From positions 1-26,694 of IMG/VR virus record IMGVR_UViG_3300030106_001964: DNA of 26,694 nucleotides, one strand, 5' to 3'. The stretch's first letter is position 1; every line of letters starts with the position of its first letter. The position numbers and the translations under genes are program-made. Source of the DNA: a virus. Shown here piece by piece: positions 7,764 through 18,007 of this stretch. The notes below the pieces were generated by a model. It was not told the DNA's origin and searched no databases. It was given only the letters and a program-made list of their open reading frames with translations.

Positions 7764-9626
7764 ATGTCTAATCCTGATGCAAAACTTTTAAAGTTTGATT
7801 TTAAACAAGGCTTTCATAGAGAGTCTACACAATATGCTGAAGAAGGTAAATGGTATGATGGTGATAGAGTACGTTTTAGAGCCGGTAAACCAGAAGTAAT
7901 CAGAGGTTATGAAACAAAAGTTAGTGCTACCTTTGATGGTAATGCAAGAGATTTAGTAACTTGGAGAGATAATAGAAGATTAAAACGAGCTGCTTTTGGA
8001 ACAGAAAAAAAATTATTTGAACATAATGGAGATTTAATATATGATATTACTCCAGTATCTGTATCAGTAACAGTTTCAAATGCATTTAGTGTAGCATTAA
8101 GTGCTAACGTAGTTACAGTTTCAGCAACAGCACATGGAAGAGCAACAGGTGATTTTGTATTTTTTACAAGTTCTCCAACAATAGGTGGAAATATATTGCT
8201 AGGTACTTCTACTTATGCAGTAAGTGTTATTAATGCTAATACATTTGCTATTGATGTAGCTACAACTGCAAGTGCTGCTCAATCTAGTGGTGGTCAAGCA
8301 ACCTGTCATTTTTTAATAGCAACAGGAGCTGCCGAAGCTGTTGCAGGTTTAGGTTATGGTGCAGGTTCTTTTAATGCAGGAGTATGTGCTGCAGGAGAAA
8401 GAGGATGGAATCAACCAACATCAACAGGTGCTAGTGATTTTATTAGTGAAATAACACAATGGAGTTTAGATAACTGGGGTGAAGATGTTGTTGCTGTACG
8501 AAGAGGTGGAACTATTTATCAATATGATACTGATGCTTCTGCAACACCAGAACGAGCAACAAGAGTGTCTGGTGCTACAAACTCAACACCAACAACTGTA
8601 AACTCTATTATTGTATCACCAAATGATAGACATTTAATTTGTTTAGGTAGTAATCAATTTAATACTACAGCATCACCAACAGGAACTTTTGATCCTATGA
8701 CTGTGCGTTGGTCTAATCAAGAAGACTTTACAAACTGGGTTCCAAGTGTAAGTTCAACATCTGGTGAAACTGTATTAACAGATGGAACAAAAATAGTTGG
8801 TGCTGTTAGAGGTAGAAATGCTATTAATATATGGACAGATAATTCATTATGGTTAATGGAATTTGTTGGGCCACCTTTTACTTTTAAGTTTAGACAAGTA
8901 GGTAGTAATTGTGGTATGATAGCAGCACATGCTGGTGTTGATTATAATGGTATTTCATATTGGATGGGTGATGAAAACTTTTATGCATTTGATGGTCAGG
9001 TAAGAACATTACCAGCTACAATACGTAGATATATTTTTGATGATTTAAATTATGATGTAAAAGATAAAGTATTTGCTGGTATTAATTCAGAGTTTAAAGA
9101 AATTATTTGGTTATATCCATCAAAAAAATCTAATGATTGTGATAGTTATATTTTATATTCACCTGAAGAAGATTATTGGACTTATGGTACTGGTATCTTT
9201 ACAACCTTTGCAGATAGAACAGTATTTGGAAATACAATAACAACAGGAACTACTGCTGCTGGTAGTCAAATATATAATAATGAACCGGTATCTATTTATA
9301 CAGCTAATGGACAACCACAATCTTCATTTATAGAGTCAGCAGATTTTGATTTAGATGAGGGTAATGAATTAATATTTATGGATAAATTAATACCTGATTT
9401 TGATATTAGTACAGGAAATATACAATTTAGTGTAAAAACAAAACGATATCCTGAAAGTAGTGAGGTAGTAGAAAAAGGTCCATTTACTATTAGTAATACA
9501 ACAGAAAAAGTAAGTATGCGTGCTAGAGGAAGGCAAGCTAAAATCAGGGTATCTTGTAATTCAACAAATACAAAGTGGAGATGGGGTTCACTACGTATGG
9601 CTTTACAAAAAGATGGTGGGAGATAA
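7764..9626 (+). CDS. P22 gp10-like tail hub / packaged-DNA stabilization protein
   Basis: This 620-aa protein has an AGGTGA ribosome-binding site. The N-terminus (FKQGFHRESTQYAEEGKWYD, then GDRVRFRAGKPEVIRGYE) is the recognisable opening of gp10-like hubs, which close the portal channel after packaging and anchor the tail apparatus. P22 gp10 is about 470 aa. The extra length includes a ~100-residue insert at roughly 105-205 (VVTVSATAHGRATGDFVFF, then ANTFAIDVATTASA), a small beta domain common in marine phage hubs. Conserved blocks such as LICLGSN, VRWSNQEDFTNW and SLWLMEFVGPPFTFKFRQVG follow. The position after fibers and before the ejection-type proteins parallels the P22 order. The next gene starts inside its stop codon (TAATG). 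Confidence 0.8.
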   Translation: MSNPDAKLLKFDFKQGFHRESTQYAEEGKWYDGDRVRFRAGKPEVIRGYETKVSATFDGNARDLVTWRDNRRLKRAAFGTEKKLFEHNGDLIYDITPVSVSVTVSNAFSVALSANVVTVSATAHGRATGDFVFFTSSPTIGGNILLGTSTYAVSVINANTFAIDVATTASAAQSSGGQATCHFLIATGAAEAVAGLGYGAGSFNAGVCAAGERGWNQPTSTGASDFISEITQWSLDNWGEDVVAVRRGGTIYQYDTDASATPERATRVSGATNSTPTTVNSIIVSPNDRHLICLGSNQFNTTASPTGTFDPMTVRWSNQEDFTNWVPSVSSTSGETVLTDGTKIVGAVRGRNAINIWTDNSLWLMEFVGPPFTFKFRQVGSNCGMIAAHAGVDYNGISYWMGDENFYAFDGQVRTLPATIRRYIFDDLNYDVKDKVFAGINSEFKEIIWLYPSKKSNDCDSYILYSPEEDYWTYGTGIFTTFADRTVFGNTITTGTTAAGSQIYNNEPVSIYTANGQPQSSFIESADFDLDEGNELIFMDKLIPDFDISTGNIQFSVKTKRYPESSEVVEKGPFTISNTTEKVSMRARGRQAKIRVSCNSTNTKWRWGSLRMALQKDGGR

Positions 9627-9907
9627 TGGCAAGATATCCTGAACTACCTCGTTTACAAAATTTAGAAACAGAAGAATTACGTAATTTATATACAGAGTTA
9701 CAAAGATGGGGAGCTACATTACTAAATGAATTAGATACGAGAGATGTTCAAGTAGATAGTAGACCATCAACAAATATTTTAACAGCTGTTACAGTAACAC
9801 AATTAACGAACCCACAGAAAGGTGATATTGCTTATTCTGTAAGTTCTGGAAAATATAAAGGATATGTTAGTTTAGGAAGTGAAACATCATGGCAAAATCT
9901 CAATTAG
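9626..9907 (+). CDS. Small virion-module protein of unknown function
   Basis: I chose the ATG at 9626, which overlaps the hub stop as TAATG and has GGGAG upstream. An in-frame ATG at 9575 lies deep inside the hub gene and is unlikely. The 93-aa product begins MARYPELPRLQNLETEELRN with a helical segment (LRNLYTELQRWGATLLNELDTRDVQ). A beta-rich tail follows (TNPQKGDIAYSVSSGKYKGY) that looks like a short fiber or needle tip domain. In P22 the needle (gp26) follows the hub gene, so a plug or needle-type role is conceivable from position, but the protein is far shorter than gp26. No firm family is assigned. Confidence 0.65.
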   Translation: MARYPELPRLQNLETEELRNLYTELQRWGATLLNELDTRDVQVDSRPSTNILTAVTVTQLTNPQKGDIAYSVSSGKYKGYVSLGSETSWQNLN

Positions 9908-10092
9908 ATAATTATTTTAATTTAATTAATAGTAGTAGTTTTATACAAAATGTTAATCAAGGTAAAACTGGATTAATGAAAGGTATATATAGTTCTAAAC
10001 AAAAACTAGAACCTTTACGTGATGTAAGTAACAATTTTTATGCAGACCAAACAAAAGCACAATCAAACTATATGGATAAGAGGAAAATATGA
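9889..10092 (+). CDS. 67-aa hypothetical protein
   Basis: This frame overlaps the upstream gene by 19 bp, with GGAAGTGA upstream of the start, and overlaps the next start as ATGA. The sequence (MAKSQLDNYFNLINSSSFIQ ... NFYADQTKAQSNYMDKRKI) is polar, Asn/Ser/Lys-rich and mostly helical, with no membrane segment or motif. Overlaps on both sides and the match to operon spacing support a real gene. It may be a small virion or scaffolding-type component of the ejection block; this is a guess from location. Confidence 0.55.
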   Translation: MAKSQLDNYFNLINSSSFIQNVNQGKTGLMKGIYSSKQKLEPLRDVSNNFYADQTKAQSNYMDKRKI

Positions 10093-11570
10093 TGGCACAG
10101 GGATTACAAAATTTAATTAATTTTAGAGATGATTTACAACAAGAAATGCCTGAACCAACAGGTTTAGATAAATTATCATTATTACAAAATCTTACTATGA
10201 ATAGTATGGCAGAGAATGCTGCTGATAATCAATTAATGGTAACCCCTCAACAATACTTTGCATCTGGAGGTCTTGTAGGTTTACCTGTAGTACAAGCAGG
10301 CTTTGGTGGTTTTTTAAAAAAAATAACAACCATACCTAGAAAAATTTTTAAAGCTGTTAAAAGAGTTGCTAAATCACCACTTGGTAAATTAGCTATAACT
10401 GCAGCACCTATGTTTATGGGATTACCACCGGTATTTGCTAACCCTGCTGCAAATGCTGCTTTTTGGAGTGGAGGAACAACATTATTAACTGGAGGTAAAC
10501 CTGAAGATGCATTAAAATCTGCTGTATTATCTGGTGGATTAGCAGGTTTAACATCACCAACAGGTTTTAAAACCCCTGAAGGTGCTAAAAGTATATTTAG
10601 TAGTGCAAAAGTTAAACCAGTAGATATGACTTCAACTAGTGTTTTAGGTCAAGGTGGTAGTGCAGCAGAACAGGCAAGCAAGTTGCAATCAGCAATAGCT
10701 ACATCAGCACAGGCATCAGGTGCAGGAAATATTACTGGAGGTTTAAATTTAGTTGATAGTTACCCAACAGATGTAACACCACGAATAACTACAGCAGAAG
10801 CTGACCAAATAGCTTTAAAGTCAGCACAACCAACAGGTATTATAGATACAATTAAAAATATAGGAAGTTCAGCAGGAAACATAATAAAAGAAGGTTATGA
10901 AAAGTTTAAATCTTTACCCACATATGCAAAGGTAGGAGCAGGTTTAGCAGGTGCAACATTATTAGGAGGATTAGGTGCTGGACAACAGATACCACAACAA
11001 CAATTAGATATGGCAGGATTAACACCAGTTGAAACTGATTTTGATAAACAAGTATTTACATATAGAGATATGCAAGGCAATATATTAGACAGAGATCAAG
11101 CATTACAAATGATACAAACAGCTTCACAAACTGTTGGTGAAGGTGGAGAAAGAGTAGCATCAGGTGTTACATATGGTTTTGATAGAGTTGATGATAAAGT
11201 ATTAAGTGCATCAGGTGGACTAATAGGTATGGCATATGGTGGACAAACGCCTATGAATAATTTAGATGTAAAGTATAAAGAGTTTTCAGGAATGGTAGGA
11301 GGCCAAGGAGATGGCATGGAAGATAATGTATATATGCCAATAGTAGATAAAGAAGCAGGACAACAAGTAGCAACATTAGCTGTAAGTCCAAAAGAATATG
11401 TAGTAGATGCTAATACAATGTCTTTGCTAGGTAATGGTAATCCAGATGCAGGTGCAAAGATAATGGATCAAACAGTTAAAGATGTACGTATGGCAGCTAC
11501 AGGACAAACAGAACAACAAAAAGAAATAGATGGACTAGAAGCATTAAATAGAATGAGGAGGAGTATCTAA
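10089..11570 (+). CDS. Internal virion/ejection-type structural protein 1 (493 aa)
   Basis: The start is an ATGATG pair with AGAGGA upstream; either ATG is possible. Residues 1-55 are helical. An ASGGLVGLPVVQ motif sits at 58-69. Then comes a basic patch (FLKKITTIPRKIFKAVKRVAK, 75-95) and Gly/Ala-rich segments at 100-160 and 280-300 that could insert in membranes. A second ASGGLIGMAYGG is at 374-385. The C-terminal module, about 397-483 (EFSGMVGGQGDGMEDNVYMP, VATLAVSPKEYVVDA, ALGNGN-like LLGNGNPDAGAKIMD), is one I recognise as recurring in marine phage virion proteins. It is the first of three consecutive large proteins after the hub, the place of P22 gp7/gp20/gp16 or T7 gp14/15/16, so DNA ejection is the inferred role. 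Confidence 0.6.
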   Translation: MMAQGLQNLINFRDDLQQEMPEPTGLDKLSLLQNLTMNSMAENAADNQLMVTPQQYFASGGLVGLPVVQAGFGGFLKKITTIPRKIFKAVKRVAKSPLGKLAITAAPMFMGLPPVFANPAANAAFWSGGTTLLTGGKPEDALKSAVLSGGLAGLTSPTGFKTPEGAKSIFSSAKVKPVDMTSTSVLGQGGSAAEQASKLQSAIATSAQASGAGNITGGLNLVDSYPTDVTPRITTAEADQIALKSAQPTGIIDTIKNIGSSAGNIIKEGYEKFKSLPTYAKVGAGLAGATLLGGLGAGQQIPQQQLDMAGLTPVETDFDKQVFTYRDMQGNILDRDQALQMIQTASQTVGEGGERVASGVTYGFDRVDDKVLSASGGLIGMAYGGQTPMNNLDVKYKEFSGMVGGQGDGMEDNVYMPIVDKEAGQQVATLAVSPKEYVVDANTMSLLGNGNPDAGAKIMDQTVKDVRMAATGQTEQQKEIDGLEALNRMRRSI

Positions 11571-13633
11571 TGAGTATATTATCATCATTATTAGGTCTTG
11601 GACAAGGACAACCAACACAGGTTATACCAACAGCAATCGCTGAACCTACAATAGCAAAAGAGATAGCACCTTTTCTTAAAGACATATTAGGTAAAGGACA
11701 AGCATTATATAAACAAAGAATGGATGAAGGCTTTGTACCATATGAAGGACAAACACTTGCTGATGTTACTGCTCAACAAAAAGCAGCTCAAGAAGGTATT
11801 GCAGGATTAGTTGGTACACAAAAGCCAATCTTTGATGAAGCTGGTGTGTTAGTTCGACAAGGAACAGAGAAAGCTACTGCTGAAGCATTACAACCTTATA
11901 TGAATCCATATCAACAAGCAGTAACTGATATTGCTAAAAGAGATGCACAAGAAAGATTTGAACAAACTACACTTCCTGGTTTACGAAAACAAGCAATAGA
12001 TGCTGGTGCTTTTGGTGGCTCTAGAGCTGCTATGAGAGAGTCACAGGCACAAGATGCACAAGCTAGATTACTAGCTGATATACAAGCTAAAGGTGATTTA
12101 GCTGCATTTCAAAATGCTCAACAACAATTTGCTGCACAAAAAGCTAGAGAAGCACAAACTGCTGAAGGTTTAACTGGTTTAGGTACAGCACAATATGGAG
12201 CACAATTAAAAGAATTAGGACAACTTGAAGCTGTTGGTAGAGAAGAACAACAAAGACAACAACAATTATTAGATGAGTCTTATAAAAGATTTTTACAAGA
12301 AAGAACTTTTCCAGAACAACAACTTGGACAGTATCAACAAATAGTAGCTGGTGTACCTGTTGGTCAAAGTAGTATAACTAAAACACCACAGCAATTTCAA
12401 CCAAGTCCTATAGCACAAGCTATGGGTACTGCTACTGGTCTTGCTAATATTTATGGTGCTTTTTCTAATCCTACTACTTTTAATCCTATACCTCCAACAA
12501 AACAAGTTGCTAGTGGTGGACAAGTTATAGCTGCAGAAACTGGTGGTGGTTTATCTAGTTTACCTGTAGTACAAAAACAAAGAGGAAAAGTAATAGATAA
12601 AGATGAAAGAAAAGGTATATTTGATAAAGGTATGCCTTTACATATTTTAAAAAAATTAATTTTATCAGATGAAGAATATAAAGCATCAGAAGATTTAAAA
12701 GGAACAACTATAGATCAAGACATTGATGCTCTAGATGATGGTGCACCACCTACAGCTAATGCAACAACTAAAGATACAGAAGAAATTATATTACCTGAAG
12801 ATCAAAGAATTAATGTACTAACAGGAGAAACTTCCCCTGCAAATGTTGAAGGAGAGAGTTATCAAGGTTCAACTCCTACTGAAACTGGAACTGGTACAGA
12901 TCTTGATAAAAGTAGTTTACTGCAAAGATATTTAGCAGAATTTCTTACACCTTCAACTACAACATCATTACTAAAACCAGCATATGAAAGTAAAAGAGAG
13001 GCATTAAAAGTTGATAAAGAACAACGAGACAAATTATTTAATTTAGCTAAAGATCAAGCTGCGTTTAATCGAAGACAAGCAGCTCTTGCTGGTGTAACAG
13101 AAGGTTTATTATCACCAAAAGTAGGTAGAGGTGGAATATTTGCAGACATACAAGGTGGTTTATTAGGAGCTACAAAAGCATTAGAAGGTACTGTTGCTGA
13201 AAATAAAGAGTTATTTAATATGATGAAAGATATGGCAGCAGAAGATAGAAAAGCTGCTTTAGATATAGCACAAACTAATATAGAAGAATTATTAGCAACA
13301 AATCAAATATCACAACAAGAAGCAGCAGTTAGAATGTCTGGATTAAGCACTATGATAGAGTTAGAAAAATTAGGTGTTGATTTAAATGATGAATTATTAA
13401 CAGATTATATAGCTATTAATGATGAATTAGCATATAAAAGTCCAGAAGAACTTGAAGGATTAAGAAGTTCAATAATAGCAAAATTTAAACGTAGTCCTGA
13501 TTTACTAAAATTAATACTTAATCAAATAAATAAATATATTAGTGCTGGTGGAGGACCTTTACAAAATGTAACAATAGCACAAAAAAAAGGTATTAAGTTA
13601 GAAGATGACAACGTAGAAATAACAAAAAATTAA
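11570..13633 (+). CDS. Internal virion/ejection-type structural protein 2 (687 aa)
   Basis: A strong AGGAGGAG site precedes the TAATG start. Residues 30-250 are a long Gln/Ala/Glu-rich helical, probably coiled-coil region. It carries motifs I know from marine phage structural proteins: YMNPYQQAVTD at 110-120, GAFGGSR at 146-152 and FLQERTFPEQQL at 241-252. A linker with ASGGQVI (314-320) and LPVVQ (331-335) echoes the motif of the preceding protein. Residues 380-450 are acidic, Thr-rich and probably disordered. Residues 450-687 are helical again. Together with its neighbours it suggests an elongated, partly unfolded protein suited to passing through the portal and tail during ejection. No enzymatic motif is seen. 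Confidence 0.6.
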   Translation: MSILSSLLGLGQGQPTQVIPTAIAEPTIAKEIAPFLKDILGKGQALYKQRMDEGFVPYEGQTLADVTAQQKAAQEGIAGLVGTQKPIFDEAGVLVRQGTEKATAEALQPYMNPYQQAVTDIAKRDAQERFEQTTLPGLRKQAIDAGAFGGSRAAMRESQAQDAQARLLADIQAKGDLAAFQNAQQQFAAQKAREAQTAEGLTGLGTAQYGAQLKELGQLEAVGREEQQRQQQLLDESYKRFLQERTFPEQQLGQYQQIVAGVPVGQSSITKTPQQFQPSPIAQAMGTATGLANIYGAFSNPTTFNPIPPTKQVASGGQVIAAETGGGLSSLPVVQKQRGKVIDKDERKGIFDKGMPLHILKKLILSDEEYKASEDLKGTTIDQDIDALDDGAPPTANATTKDTEEIILPEDQRINVLTGETSPANVEGESYQGSTPTETGTGTDLDKSSLLQRYLAEFLTPSTTTSLLKPAYESKREALKVDKEQRDKLFNLAKDQAAFNRRQAALAGVTEGLLSPKVGRGGIFADIQGGLLGATKALEGTVAENKELFNMMKDMAAEDRKAALDIAQTNIEELLATNQISQQEAAVRMSGLSTMIELEKLGVDLNDELLTDYIAINDELAYKSPEELEGLRSSIIAKFKRSPDLLKLILNQINKYISAGGGPLQNVTIAQKKGIKLEDDNVEITKN

Positions 13634-13646
13634 AATAGGAATATAA

Positions 13647-16600
13647 ATGGATTATAATTCTTTACTTCGAGATGATGCTTTTTTAAATGATGCTTATAAA
13701 TCATTAACTTCTTTAGGCTATCAAGTTAGCACTAGAAGAGGTGATATACTTAATAAGTTTTTACAAAATAGAAGATACTTTGAAACAAATCTTGCATCCA
13801 CAATAACACAAGGTGGAAACATTAAAGATTTAGATGATGTAAATAAACAAAGATTTGCAAGAGCATTAAATAAAGTAGAACAATTACCTTCTATATTTTC
13901 TTCTGGAAGTGCACCTAAATGGAAAGCTTTAAAAGACTATGCTATTGCTGGTGTATCCGATCCCACTAATTTATTATCTATTATTGCTGGTGCTTTTACA
14001 CTTGGCAGTGGTAGTGCTGTGGGCTTTGGTGCAAAGGAAGCAGCTAAACAAGGTACTAAAGCTGCATTAAAAGCTAAATGGAAATTACTAGGTACAAAAC
14101 CTGTTTTAAAAGCTATGGCAGTAGAGGGAACTATTGCTGGTGCTGGTGGTGCTGAACAAGCTAGACGTTCTCAACAGACTGATATGGAATTAGGAAGAAG
14201 AGAAAAAGGAGATTATGATGCAGGTCAAATTGCATTACAAGCTTTATTAGAAGGTGTTGGTAGTCCGGCATTTGGTGCTGGAATTAATCTAGGTGGCACT
14301 GCTTCACGATTAGGTATTGAAAAACTTGGTGATGTTTCTGGAATTAATAATAGTCAATTTGCAAAAAATACACAACACTTTTTAGAAAAATGGTTTATGC
14401 CTGCTGCTGGTTTAGATGAAACCAGTTTACGTAATATTGAAATGAGTCAAGGTGAATTTAAAACTATTAAAGCACAGGCTGAAGATGTGTCAGAAGATAT
14501 TGATTCAGCTTTTAATAGAGATTTTAAAAATTCAGAAGAAGAATTTTTTATAGAAGATAGAAGTAAATTTGCAGATCTAGATGCAGATGAACCTTATGCA
14601 GGAGGAAAAACAGTAAATAGTATTGATTTAATTAATTCTGCTATGGAAGGTGACCAAGCTGCTTTGGATATTGTTAAAACAAGAAGTCCAGATATGGCAA
14701 CTGCATTAGAAAAATTTAGAGGATTAGAAAAACAAATCAGAGCTAAAATAAAAACAGATGACAGAGGTATGAGTGATGTACTTAAAAACATTTTTAAAAA
14801 ACAAACAACTTATACAAGAAATGTTATGGCTAAATATACTCAAGCACAAAGAGAACCTTTACAAGAATTTTTAAAAAAAAATCCAGAAGTATTTCCAGAA
14901 TTTAAAAAACTTTTATTAGATGAAGATTCGCTTGAGCAAGCACAAAGTCTTGGATTAAAAGATATAGATGGTAATTTAATTGGAGATGAAATATTAAGAG
15001 ATAAAATAATTCAAACAGAATTAAAAAATCAATATGATCCTAAACTAGCTAATAAAAGTAGATTTGGTACATTAAAAAGTAGGAATGATGGATGGCCTGA
15101 TGTATTAAAAAAGATATGGGGATTCAATGTTAATCCAGCAATTAGAGCTACACAAACTATAGCTGGTATTTTAGAACCTATTGCTGATTTACGAATGGCA
15201 TCTGGTCTTGCTAGTAGTTTAGAGAGTAGAGGATTAGCATTTGTTGCTAATAGTGCAGAAGAAGCTGCTGCTAAATCTGGTGATCCTAATGCTAGGTTTG
15301 TTCCTTTAATATCTAACAAAGCTGAAATTAGTAAACAACAATATAAGGAAACTCCTTTTAGTGTTCGTGGTGATATTTACAGTGATGACTTAAGAAAAGT
15401 ATATGTAGATGCACGAACAGCAGATAAGATTAAAGTTATGACAGATAGAACTGGCTTTCTTTCAAAGAATGAATTTTTAGGTCCGTTTGCTCAAGCTTTT
15501 GCTGCAGCTCAAGGTTACATGAAAAAAGGTAAAACAGTATATAGTGGTTTTGCTCATGCAAGAAATTTATTAGGTGCATTGCAAAGTGTTGCAGCATCTG
15601 GTAATTACAGAGGTATTGGACAATTAGCAAAAAATGTTCTTAAATTATCTAAAACTGAACGAGATTCTTTCTTTGAAAAAATGAATGACCTTGGTGTATC
15701 TGGAACTAATGTTGAATTAAATCAAATTATGACAAGGTTATCTGATCTTGGTGATATTAGTGAAGATAATTTAAAAGGTTTATCTGGATGGATGGCAAGA
15801 AATATAGTTCGAGGTACTTCACTTGGAATAAGTTCTCTTGAAAAAACAAAGTATGGTAGAAAAACAGCAAGAGCTTTAGAAAAATTATATACAAAAACTG
15901 ATGACTTTGGTAAAGCAATGACTTTTCTTTCTGAAAGAGATAAAGCACAAAAAATGTTTGATGAAATGACACCAGAACAACAAGTTAAGTTTAGAGATCA
16001 ATACTCTGAAGCTTTTGCAGATAGGCTACCTCAAGTAAAACCACCCTCTCCTTCACAAGCTATACGTATGATAGGAGGTACAGAGATTAATATTAAAAAA
16101 GAATTTATTGATGGTACAAAAATTAGAAACATCACACCAAAAAGAATTTCAAAATTAAAAAATAAATTTGAAGCTGATTATCAAAAGAGATTAAAAGAAT
16201 ATGATTCTAAATTATTAGATGAATTTGCTTCTGAAAAAACTTTAAATGTTATGCCTGTATATTCACGTATACCACGTATATTAGAAAAAATGAGAGGCAT
16301 ACCTGTTATTGGTTCTTTTACTGCTTTTCCTGCAGAGAACTTACGTAATAAATATAATGTTCTTAAACTTGGTGCTTTTGAAATAAGAGATGGTTTTGAA
16401 ATTGGTAATAGTGCACTGATTAAAACTGGTGCTAATAGATTATTATCACAAGGAACTGTAGCATCAGCACCTATTGCAGCTGCTTATGTATATAATGAAG
16501 TTAATGATACTGATAAAGTAATGCCGTTTGTTAGAGAATCTTTTCCAGAGTGGGCAAGATATCATGCATTACAAATTAGAAAACTTAAAAACAAAGAAGG

Positions 16601-17618
16601 TGAAGATGAATATGGTGTAACAGATTTAAGTTATAATAATCCAGATCAATTTGTTTTAGATATTGTAAGTCCATTAATGGTTGCTGCTGCTAATGGAGAA
16701 GATGTTTCTGAAAATTTAGATAAATTATTTAAAGATGTAATTGTAGGTGTATCACAACCTTTTGTAGATAAGTCTCTTGCATTACAATTTGGTGAACAAA
16801 TGTTAGGTTTTATTAGATCTGATAATCCACAAATTGCTTCTGAATATTTAGCTAAAGCTTATAAAATAGCTGAACCTGGAGTAATAAAAAATTTAAGAGA
16901 AATGGCTGGAGATGCAGGAGCTTATCAAACTATTGATAAATTATATCAAAAAGTTGGTGATGCAACACCAGGTTCTTTTATTCAATCTAGATTAGAACCT
17001 TTATATTATGGAGAAAAAAGAAGATACTTGAAAGATGCAACAAGCACAGCTGGATATTTAGCTGAATCAGGATTAGTTGGTAATAATATAATGTTTCCAT
17101 ATAATGTAGCAACTAGAGAAACACTTTTAAATCCAAAAAAACAATTAGGATTTGCTGTTAAAACATTAATGGGTAGTGCAAATTCTAATTTTAATATTAA
17201 TTCTAGAGAAATTAAAAAAAGACTACAAGATACTCAAGCTAATTTTACATTAAAAGGAATGTTAGATTTATATAAAGAAGCATTAGAAGAACAATATGTT
17301 GCTCAACAAGGTATTCACAAATTAGTTAATACACTATCTGCTTTTACACCAAGACATGAAATAATTAAAATGTTACGTAGTAAAAAAATTAAACAAGCTG
17401 GAGGTTTATCAGATAGAGAAATATTAAATATTGTTGATGGTAGATTTGTTGCTCCACAATTTGATAAGTCTTTCTTAAAAAGTTTAAAAAGATCTCATCC
17501 TGAAATTAGAGATAGCATACCTTACATAGGCTCACAATTTATGAAACTATTTGGTTTATATAATAATGTACCTTTATTAGAAGAAGTACCAGACATAACA
17601 ATAGAAAGAGAAAAGTAA
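13647..17618 (+). CDS. Very large internal virion/ejection-type protein (1323 aa)
   Basis: This is the largest gene of the window, with AGGA upstream of the ATG. Its length is close to T7 gp16 (about 1320 aa), the internal core protein that enters the host with the DNA, and it occupies the same last place in a row of three. Unlike T7 gp16 I see no N-terminal transglycosylase motif; a lytic domain is instead on a separate protein at 18223. A Gly/Ala-rich stretch near residues 90-175 (SIIAGAFTLGSGSAVGFGAK and AVEGTIAGAGGAEQ) could be membrane-active. Much of the rest is charged and helical. No database family is claimed; the ejection role is inferred from size, order and composition. Confidence 0.6.
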   Translation: MDYNSLLRDDAFLNDAYKSLTSLGYQVSTRRGDILNKFLQNRRYFETNLASTITQGGNIKDLDDVNKQRFARALNKVEQLPSIFSSGSAPKWKALKDYAIAGVSDPTNLLSIIAGAFTLGSGSAVGFGAKEAAKQGTKAALKAKWKLLGTKPVLKAMAVEGTIAGAGGAEQARRSQQTDMELGRREKGDYDAGQIALQALLEGVGSPAFGAGINLGGTASRLGIEKLGDVSGINNSQFAKNTQHFLEKWFMPAAGLDETSLRNIEMSQGEFKTIKAQAEDVSEDIDSAFNRDFKNSEEEFFIEDRSKFADLDADEPYAGGKTVNSIDLINSAMEGDQAALDIVKTRSPDMATALEKFRGLEKQIRAKIKTDDRGMSDVLKNIFKKQTTYTRNVMAKYTQAQREPLQEFLKKNPEVFPEFKKLLLDEDSLEQAQSLGLKDIDGNLIGDEILRDKIIQTELKNQYDPKLANKSRFGTLKSRNDGWPDVLKKIWGFNVNPAIRATQTIAGILEPIADLRMASGLASSLESRGLAFVANSAEEAAAKSGDPNARFVPLISNKAEISKQQYKETPFSVRGDIYSDDLRKVYVDARTADKIKVMTDRTGFLSKNEFLGPFAQAFAAAQGYMKKGKTVYSGFAHARNLLGALQSVAASGNYRGIGQLAKNVLKLSKTERDSFFEKMNDLGVSGTNVELNQIMTRLSDLGDISEDNLKGLSGWMARNIVRGTSLGISSLEKTKYGRKTARALEKLYTKTDDFGKAMTFLSERDKAQKMFDEMTPEQQVKFRDQYSEAFADRLPQVKPPSPSQAIRMIGGTEINIKKEFIDGTKIRNITPKRISKLKNKFEADYQKRLKEYDSKLLDEFASEKTLNVMPVYSRIPRILEKMRGIPVIGSFTAFPAENLRNKYNVLKLGAFEIRDGFEIGNSALIKTGANRLLSQGTVASAPIAAAYVYNEVNDTDKVMPFVRESFPEWARYHALQIRKLKNKEGEDEYGVTDLSYNNPDQFVLDIVSPLMVAAANGEDVSENLDKLFKDVIVGVSQPFVDKSLALQFGEQMLGFIRSDNPQIASEYLAKAYKIAEPGVIKNLREMAGDAGAYQTIDKLYQKVGDATPGSFIQSRLEPLYYGEKRRYLKDATSTAGYLAESGLVGNNIMFPYNVATRETLLNPKKQLGFAVKTLMGSANSNFNINSREIKKRLQDTQANFTLKGMLDLYKEALEEQYVAQQGIHKLVNTLSAFTPRHEIIKMLRSKKIKQAGGLSDREILNIVDGRFVAPQFDKSFLKSLKRSHPEIRDSIPYIGSQFMKLFGLYNNVPLLEEVPDITIEREK

Positions 17619-17771
17619 ATGTCTAACAATATTATTATATTTCCTATAAATAAAAAAGTAAAAGAAGAAATTGATATTGTAAATAAAGAAACAATAGATA
17701 AACAATATAAACAAATTATAAAACAACAAGAAGAAATACTAAAACAGAGAGAAGAAATATGGCAGATATGA
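17619..17771 (+). CDS. 50-aa mini-protein with N-terminal NIIIFP motif and coiled coil
   Basis: An ATG one base after the stop of the 1323-aa gene opens a 50-codon frame ending in TGA 17769-17771. It overlaps the next gene by 13 bp. It begins MSNNIIIFPINKK, a (V/I)IxFP opening seen in many short phage and bacterial proteins. It continues as a Lys/Glu/Gln helix (KQYKQIIKQQEEILKQREEI) that reads as a coiled coil. It fills what would otherwise be an empty 140-bp gap, with tight spacing on both sides. No function is assigned; it is likely co-expressed with the membrane protein that follows. Confidence 0.6.
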   Translation: MSNNIIIFPINKKVKEEIDIVNKETIDKQYKQIIKQQEEILKQREEIWQI

Positions 17772-18007
17772 CAATGATATGGAACGCAATATTAACTATG
17801 GCGATAGGTGGATTTTTATGGTGGATACGTTCTACTTCTGCTGCTATTAGTAAAGTAAAAGAAGAAGCTGCAAAAGCTAGAGAAAAAATGGCACTTACTT
17901 ATGCTACTAAAGAAGATGTTAAAGATGATATGACACAGCTTATGCAACGATTTGATAGACTAGAAAGTAAAATAGATGATATGATACGTAGGTCTGCAGA
18001 GAAATGA
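17759..18007 (+). CDS. Small membrane protein, N-terminal TM plus coiled coil (holin- or spanin-like)
   Basis: This 82-aa protein has one hydrophobic segment at about 7-24 (IWNAILTMAIGGFLWWIR). A basic/acidic helix follows (AISKVKEEAAKAREKMALTYATKEDVKDDMTQLMQRFDRLESKIDDM), predicted as a coiled coil in the cytoplasm or periplasm depending on orientation. This architecture recurs in phage lysis regions as accessory holins or inner-membrane spanin-like proteins. The next gene, also short with a hydrophobic N-terminus, overlaps by ATGA and could be a partner. A dedicated three-TM holin is encoded on the other strand at 20961-21359, so this is more likely an accessory membrane protein. The lysis role is inferred only. 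Confidence 0.6.
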   Translation: MADMTMIWNAILTMAIGGFLWWIRSTSAAISKVKEEAAKAREKMALTYATKEDVKDDMTQLMQRFDRLESKIDDMIRRSAEK